A stretch of DNA of 9,686 nucleotides from Bacillota bacterium (GTDB lineage: Bacteria; Bacillota; DTU030): contig DUVO01000197.1 in NCBI GenBank assembly GCA_012841005.1, positions 1-9,686 on the forward strand, given 5' to 3'. Both the position numbers and the translations under genes were made by a program. Positions 6,691 through 9,686 of this stretch are shown piece after piece. The notes under the pieces were generated by a model. It was not told the origin of the DNA, made no database searches, and worked only from the letters and a program-made list of their open reading frames with translations. Position 1 is the stretch's first letter. Every line of letters starts with the position of its first letter.

Positions 6691-6806
6691 GGGGACGTTG
6701 TGTCAAGGGGACGTGTGTGTCAAGATGTGTCAAGGGGACGGGGTTGTTGTCACACCGTTGCCGTTGTGTCAAGATTGCGTGTGTCAAGGGGACGGGGTTA
6801 TTGTCA
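6684..6806 (-). repeat. REP block B: two full REP-like units with several truncated tails, next to the RAYT gene
   Basis: Full units lie at 6727-6753 and 6781-6807. The first is identical over 27 bases to the inverted copy in block D (8872-8898); the second differs at two positions. Each has arms GTGTCAA and TTGTCA(C) around GGGGACGGGG. Truncated copies carrying only the GTGTCAAG end (some with GGGACG attached) occur at 6684-6697, 6700-6713, 6717-6724 and 6766-6773. Read on the minus strand, each full unit is followed by its tails, ending in CTTGACACA. The block begins 4 bases after the RAYT stop codon and stops about 50 bases before the DUF1538 start. The irregular spacing and lack of unique spacers exclude CRISPR. 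Confidence 0.85.
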
Positions 6807-6810
6807 TCCC

Positions 6811-7587
6811 CTATGCCCTGGAAATAATTCCTCTGTTTATGCCGGTTAACCGCTCGATTTGTCTGATGGAAAGGTGGTATTCTTCTTTGAGTTGTCTGAG
6901 ATAATAATCCCTCTGTTGCTTATCCAGCTTCTGCAAATTAGGAACATAATTTATTTCACACAGTCTTTTGATAATTTTCCTGGCCTCCCTGTCTGTAATG
7001 GGAAAAATGTTTTGGATATCCAAACAAGTATCATCATTGGGTTGTTCGTGATAAGCGGAAAAGGATTTGACTGCTTTTTCCTGCACCGCGTCAAATAATT
7101 CTAAAGCAAATCCCACGTCAACCAGTTGAGTGTTTTTCTTTTTATCACTGGTTATGTACGAACTGTAGCTGCTCCACTTGTATGCTCCCATGTCTTTTAC
7201 TAAACCCGCCTTACAGGGGTTATTGTGAATATATCTCAGGACGGTTAAAAAGTACGTATCATCTTCTACTGGTTCACTTTTAAATCGATCTTGAAAAAGA
7301 TAACCAATCCGTTCATATTTTTTGTTATACCAGTAGACATATTTCCCGCAAATCCTGCGCATTATCTGCTCTAGTGGTTCTTTGCCAACTCGCAGTAAAA
7401 GGTGTACATGATTGCCCATTAAACAATAGGCAAATAACTCATATTCGCTAATTTCCTTATAATGCTGCAGCACGGCTAAAAACTTCTGTTTATCCTCATC
7501 GTCTTCGAAAATATTCTGCCGATTGATCCCGCGCATAACAATATGGTAAATACCGCTATTGCTTTTTTTCCGAGGTTTTCTTGGCAT
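6811..7587 (-). CDS. REP-associated tyrosine transposase (RAYT), Y1/HUH superfamily
   Basis: A single-strand DNA transposase-like enzyme related to IS200/IS605 TnpA. RAYTs bind and cut REP palindromes and are thought to spread them. I choose ATG 7587 (258 residues), with AAGGGTGG just upstream. An in-frame GTG at 7608 has no ribosome binding site. The N-terminus has the typical HIVMRGINRQNIF (15-27). The metal-binding HUH motif is NHVHLLL with His60 and His62, and the nucleophile is probably Tyr119 in LRYIHNNPCKAGLV, the position typical of this family. A C-terminal helix-turn-helix-like segment (LSIRQIERLTGINRG, 239-253) resembles the extra domain of Firmicute RAYTs. The gene looks intact. 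It is flanked on both sides by REP-like repeats, 4 bases from its stop and 38 bases from its start. It is visibly more A+T-rich than the HtrA-to-RlmH cluster. A TATAAT at 7611-7616 on its strand could be the -10; the -35 position would fall in REP block C. Confidence 0.92.
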   Translation of the reverse strand: MPRKPRKKSNSGIYHIVMRGINRQNIFEDDEDKQKFLAVLQHYKEISEYELFAYCLMGNHVHLLLRVGKEPLEQIMRRICGKYVYWYNKKYERIGYLFQDRFKSEPVEDDTYFLTVLRYIHNNPCKAGLVKDMGAYKWSSYSSYITSDKKKNTQLVDVGFALELFDAVQEKAVKSFSAYHEQPNDDTCLDIQNIFPITDREARKIIKRLCEINYVPNLQKLDKQQRDYYLRQLKEEYHLSIRQIERLTGINRGIISRA

Positions 7588-7625
7588 AATAACCACCCTT
7601 ATTTTCACTTATTATAAAAGTAAAA

Positions 7626-7652
7626 GTGTCAATGACCCCGTCCCCTTGTCAC
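7626..7652 (+). repeat. REP block C: single REP-like unit between RAYT and ung, with core in the opposite orientation
   Basis: GTGTCAA (7626-7632) and TTGTCAC (7646-7652) form the arms and CCCCGTCCCC (7636-7645) the core. The arms read as in block B, but the core is the reverse complement. Relative to the block B consensus this unit differs at four of 27 positions when aligned by its core. No truncated tails are attached. Its last base is the first base of the ung stop codon complement (7652-7654), so the element sits exactly at the end of ung. Confidence 0.8.
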
Positions 7653-8329
7653 TAAATGTTTTCAATTTGCCAGTCTATAGGTTTCTTGCCGATGGAAGCA
7701 AGAAACCGATTTGCTTTGGAAAAGGGTTTGCTTCCGAAAAAACCCCTGTGGGCTGAAAGGGGGCTCGGATGGGCGGATTTTATGATATAATGATTCGGGT
7801 TATTAATTATATTCAGTTTGGATTGGGCATGGCTGCCCCATAGTATAAAGACCAGGGGATCATCCCTGTTGTTTAATAGACTGATTATTTTATCTGTGAA
7901 GATTTCCCAGCCGATATTTTTGTGGGAATTAGCCTGGCCGGCCCTCACTGTCAATACCGTGTTGAGGAGCATTACCCCCTGGGTTGCCCACTTTTTCAGG
8001 TAGCCATTATTGGGTATATAGCAGCCCAAATCCTCCTGGAGCTCTCTAAAGATATTCTGCAGTGAAGGAGGAGGTTTCACACCTGGCTTAACGGAAAAGC
8101 TCAACCCATGAGCTTGATTGGGTCCATGGTAGGGGTCTTGTCCAAGAATTATTACCTTTGCTTCCTGGTAACTGGTATAATGTAAGGCATTGAAGATATC
8201 GTACATATCTGGGTAGATAGTTTTGGTTTTATACTCATAGATCAAAAATTTTCGTAATTTGCGGTAGTACTCTTTTTCAAATTCGGCTGCCAATAAATCG
8301 TGCCAGTCGTTATGGAGGATTTTTTTCAT
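7652..8329 (-). CDS. ung: Uracil-DNA glycosylase, family 1
   Basis: Removes uracil from DNA to start base-excision repair, acting in the cytoplasm. ATG 8329 gives 225 residues, the size of the Bacillus enzyme. GGGTGAT lies about 5 bases upstream. The water-activating loop [16 protein letters not shown] includes the catalytic Asp65. Asn123 in LLNTVLTV reads out uracil, and the DNA-intercalation loop [17 protein letters not shown] includes His187. The C-terminus ends with the common PIDWQIENI. All key residues are present, so an active enzyme is expected. A frame extension to 8362 is open but without a ribosome binding site. The gene is divergent from the yjbQ-family gene with a gap of 79 bases. 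Its stop codon overlaps REP block C by one base, and the encoded C-terminus is the normal family end, so the insertion did no visible damage. Confidence 0.97.
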   Translation of the reverse strand: MKKILHNDWHDLLAAEFEKEYYRKLRKFLIYEYKTKTIYPDMYDIFNALHYTSYQEAKVIILGQDPYHGPNQAHGLSFSVKPGVKPPPSLQNIFRELQEDLGCYIPNNGYLKKWATQGVMLLNTVLTVRAGQANSHKNIGWEIFTDKIISLLNNRDDPLVFILWGSHAQSKLNIINNPNHYIIKSAHPSPLSAHRGFFGSKPFSKANRFLASIGKKPIDWQIENI

Positions 8330-8347
8330 AACAATCACCCAGGTTAT

Positions 8348-8356
8348 ATTATAACA
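8348..8356 (-). promoter_or_regulatory. Extended -10 element upstream of ung
   Basis: On the minus strand TGTTATAAT (8356-8348) is a perfect TATAAT preceded by the TGn of an extended -10, which reduces the need for a -35. No convincing -35 is found upstream. The predicted start would give a leader of only about 12 bases, enough for the GGGTGAT site. The other strand of this short divergent gap shows no equally good promoter for the yjbQ-family gene. Confidence 0.4.
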
Positions 8357-8408
8357 TAGCATTGTTAAGAACTGTAAGTAACTTTGAAGGAAAGGGGAGG
8401 TATCAGAA

Positions 8409-8816
8409 ATGAATAAGGGTTTGTTTCAATTCTCTCTTTCTACTAAAAGTCAGCAGGAATTTGTGGATATTACCGGTTTTCTCAGGCAGGCTGTCAAGGA
8501 ATCAGGTATCACTGCCGGCATTGCCGTAATTTACTGTCCCCACACCACCGCCGGGATCACCATAAACGAGAATGCCGACCCAGATGTGGTGAGGGATATG
8601 ATTGCCACCCTGAACAAGGTATTTCCCGTTAAAGGTGATTACAAACATTATGAAGGGAACTCCCATGCCCATCTAAAATCTTCTTACATGGGTGCAGAAA
8701 AAACCATAATCGTGAGGGAAGGGAAGCCTCTGCTGGGAACCTGGCAAAGCGTATTCTTTTGTGAGTTTGACGGGCCGAGGGAAAGAAAGGTTTTTATTAA
8801 GGTTTTGGCCGGGTAG
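8409..8816 (+). CDS. yjbQ: YjbQ-family protein (UPF0047; secondary thiamine-phosphate synthase activity)
   Basis: A 135-residue protein beginning at ATG 8409 after GGGGAGGT (8395-8402). It has the family's conserved blocks: [18 protein letters not shown] (43-60, His45), [13 protein letters not shown] (80-92, His86 and His88) and [19 protein letters not shown] (110-128). The histidines are thought to form a metal site. Some members show weak thiamine-phosphate synthase activity, but the physiological role of the family is unsettled. Length and motifs are complete. It is transcribed divergently from ung; the pairing may have no functional meaning. REP block D begins 55 bases after its stop codon. 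Confidence 0.9.
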   Translation: MNKGLFQFSLSTKSQQEFVDITGFLRQAVKESGITAGIAVIYCPHTTAGITINENADPDVVRDMIATLNKVFPVKGDYKHYEGNSHAHLKSSYMGAEKTIIVREGKPLLGTWQSVFFCEFDGPRERKVFIKVLAG

Positions 8817-8839
8817 AACCAATTTAGAGCCGTCTTTCC

Positions 8840-8859
8840 GTTAGGGGAACCCCCTGAAC
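8840..8859 (+). other. Small hairpin after the yjbQ-family gene
   Basis: AGGGG (8843-8847) pairs with CCCCT (8851-8855) around a three-base loop, and flanking GTT and AAC extend the stem past one bulged G. No T-run follows, so it is not a clear terminator. It lies between the yjbQ-family stop and REP block D and could act as a weak 3' end structure. Confidence 0.35.
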
Positions 8860-8871
8860 CCGGGTGAAAAT

Positions 8872-8922
8872 GTGACAACAACCCCGTCCCCTTGACACCT
8901 TCCCCTTGACACCTCCCCTTGT
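8872..8922 (+). repeat. REP block D: one full unit followed by two truncated tails
   Basis: The full unit (8872-8898) has arms GTGACAA and TTGACAC around a CCCCGTCCCC core. It is the exact reverse complement of the unit at 6727-6753 over 27 bases. It is followed by CCCCTTGACAC (8902-8912) and a shorter CCCCTTGT (8915-8922), both copies of its right end only. The order of full unit and then decreasing tails is the same as in blocks A and B when these are read on the minus strand. The block lies 55 bases after the yjbQ-family stop and 39 bases before the phosphoesterase start. Confidence 0.85.
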
Positions 8923-8934
8923 TAAATATAAATT
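8906..8934 (+). promoter_or_regulatory. Possible phosphoesterase promoter built on a REP tail
   Basis: The truncated REP tail at 8902-8912 contains a perfect TTGACA (8906-8911). Downstream, TATAAA (8927-8932) lies at a 15-base spacing and TAAATT (8929-8934) at 17 bases. Neither combination is ideal: the better -10 has short spacing. The region is AT-rich and directly precedes the gene, so a promoter somewhere here is likely even if this exact pair is wrong. Confidence 0.35.
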
Positions 8935-8961
8935 ATTATTCTTGGGAAGAAGGGGTTTGCT

Positions 8962-9686
8962 GTGTTCATAGTAAAAACAAAAGGATTGAAAGTGCCTGCC
9001 CTTGTTGTAACTGCCCTTATCTTCCTTTTCGGTTACACCTATTGGGGTACCAATTCCATTGCAGTTAGACACTATACGGTGCCGATTGCCGGTTTACCTC
9101 CCGCCTTTGCCGGTTTTACCATCTTGCACTTGAGCGATCTGCACAATAAGCAGTATGGCCCCCAACAAGAGGGGCTGCTGGACATCATGGCAAGGCTGGA
9201 ATATGATCTAATAGCCATTACCGGTGATATCATAGATAAAAGAGATCCCCAGATGGCCCCTGTGGAAGAATTACTTGCAGGCTTAAGCAAGGAAGAAATT
9301 TTCTTTGTCCCGGGCAACCATGAACACTGGGCAGGATATGAACCAATCCAGGCAGCCCTTGCAGGACGGGGGGTAAAGATCCTGGAGAATGAAGGGGTAA
9401 GGTATGAAAGGGGTGGCGACCATATCTGGTTACTGGGGGTCGATGACCCCTATTCCGGCCGGGCCAGATTGGATAAAGCCCTGGCCGGTGTCGATTATTC
9501 CCACCCCCGGGTATTACTGGCCCATACCCCGGAAATTTTCCCCACCGCCGTTGAGGCGGGTTTGGATCTGGTGCTTGTGGGGCATACCCATGGGGGACAG
9601 ATACGGCTTCCCTTTTTGGGGGCAGTTGTTGCCCCAGGGCAGGGATTCTTCCCTGCCTATGACTATGGCCTCTTCACCGAGAGCAA
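8962..9686 (+). CDS. Calcineurin-like metallophosphoesterase, membrane-anchored (YkuE/YaeI-like), cut at the right edge
   Basis: The frame is open from GTG 8962 to the window end: 241 codons plus two bases, with no stop. AAGGGG (8950-8955) lies 6 bases before the start. One membrane segment spans about residues 11-29, which places the enzyme domain outside the cytoplasm or at the membrane. The metal-binding motifs of the dinuclear phosphoesterases are all present and in order: SDLH (Asp59, His61), TGD (Asp89), GNHE (Asn119, His120), AHTP (His188) and GHTHGG (His208, His210). Related proteins include YkuE and YaeI phosphodiesterases and UDP-2,3-diacylglucosamine hydrolase-like enzymes. The substrate is not predictable here. 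Only a short C-terminal part is missing, judging from typical lengths of about 270-290 residues. Confidence 0.93.
   Translation, partial: MFIVKTKGLKVPALVVTALIFLFGYTYWGTNSIAVRHYTVPIAGLPPAFAGFTILHLSDLHNKQYGPQQEGLLDIMARLEYDLIAITGDIIDKRDPQMAPVEELLAGLSKEEIFFVPGNHEHWAGYEPIQAALAGRGVKILENEGVRYERGGDHIWLLGVDDPYSGRARLDKALAGVDYSHPRVLLAHTPEIFPTAVEAGLDLVLVGHTHGGQIRLPFLGAVVAPGQGFFPAYDYGLFTES

Noticed and set aside
6691..6797. Possible G-quadruplex from repeated GGGG runs in REP block B
   Set aside because: Each unit has only two G-runs close together (GGGGACGGGG), and the others are separated by much more than seven bases, so a stable intramolecular quadruplex is unlikely.
6684..6806. Clustered short repeats resembling a CRISPR array
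   Set aside because: Spacing is irregular (a few to about 40 bases), units are truncated at one end, there are no unique spacers of uniform length, and no cas genes are nearby. A RAYT gene adjacent to the repeats explains them better.
6811..7587. A complete IS200/IS605 insertion sequence with TnpB
   Set aside because: No TnpB gene or omega-RNA-like region is present. The protein's motifs and its flanking palindromes fit a RAYT, which is normally a single-copy resident gene.

Overview
The window looks like a chromosomal segment of a Firmicute of class Clostridia, probably from the Peptococcaceae / Moorella-Desulfotomaculum type of thermophilic or anaerobic lineages. The reasons are strong AGGAGG-type ribosome binding sites, frequent GTG starts, the HtrA - CxxH/CxxC zinc-ribbon - RlmH neighbourhood also known from Bacillus, and a stand-alone oxaloacetate/pyruvate carboxyltransferase subunit. 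The genus is inference. No rRNA, tRNA or CRISPR array was seen.

Left part (1-4322): the 5' end of a penicillin-binding protein 1A-like gene runs off the left edge on the minus strand. Reading rightward, a near-consensus sigma-A promoter drives a membrane-anchored HtrA serine protease. It is followed by a 55-residue CxxH/CxxC protein, a biotin-dependent carboxyltransferase (OadA/PycB type, without a biotin domain) and the 23S rRNA methyltransferase RlmH, which ends in a clear rho-independent terminator. The carboxyltransferase sits inside an otherwise conserved cell-envelope/housekeeping cluster.

Middle part (4323-6660): the first 19 codons of a DUF2200-family gene are cut off exactly where a repeat block begins. 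Beyond it, on the minus strand, lies a two-gene operon: a duplicated DUF1538 membrane protein (putative transporter) overlapping by 11 bp a protein made of two PII-like domains in tandem. This looks like a transporter with a dedicated PII-type regulator.

Right part (6661-9686): a REP-associated tyrosine transposase (RAYT) gene is bracketed by REP-like imperfect palindromes. Beyond it are ung (uracil-DNA glycosylase, minus strand), a divergent yjbQ-family gene, another REP block, and a calcineurin-like metallophosphoesterase cut by the right edge.

The main unexpected signal is the repeat family itself. Four blocks in 4.5 kb share a 27-bp imperfect palindrome with core GGGGACGGGG. Each lies just downstream of a stop codon. 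Three of them carry truncated copies of only one end (CCCCTTGACAC or CCCTTGTCAA), always on the same side of a full unit. That end contains the sigma-A -35 hexamer TTGACA, and two blocks could supply the -35 element of the next gene. Together with the resident RAYT this looks like an active or recently active REP/RAYT system that has reshaped the locus, including the DUF2200 truncation.
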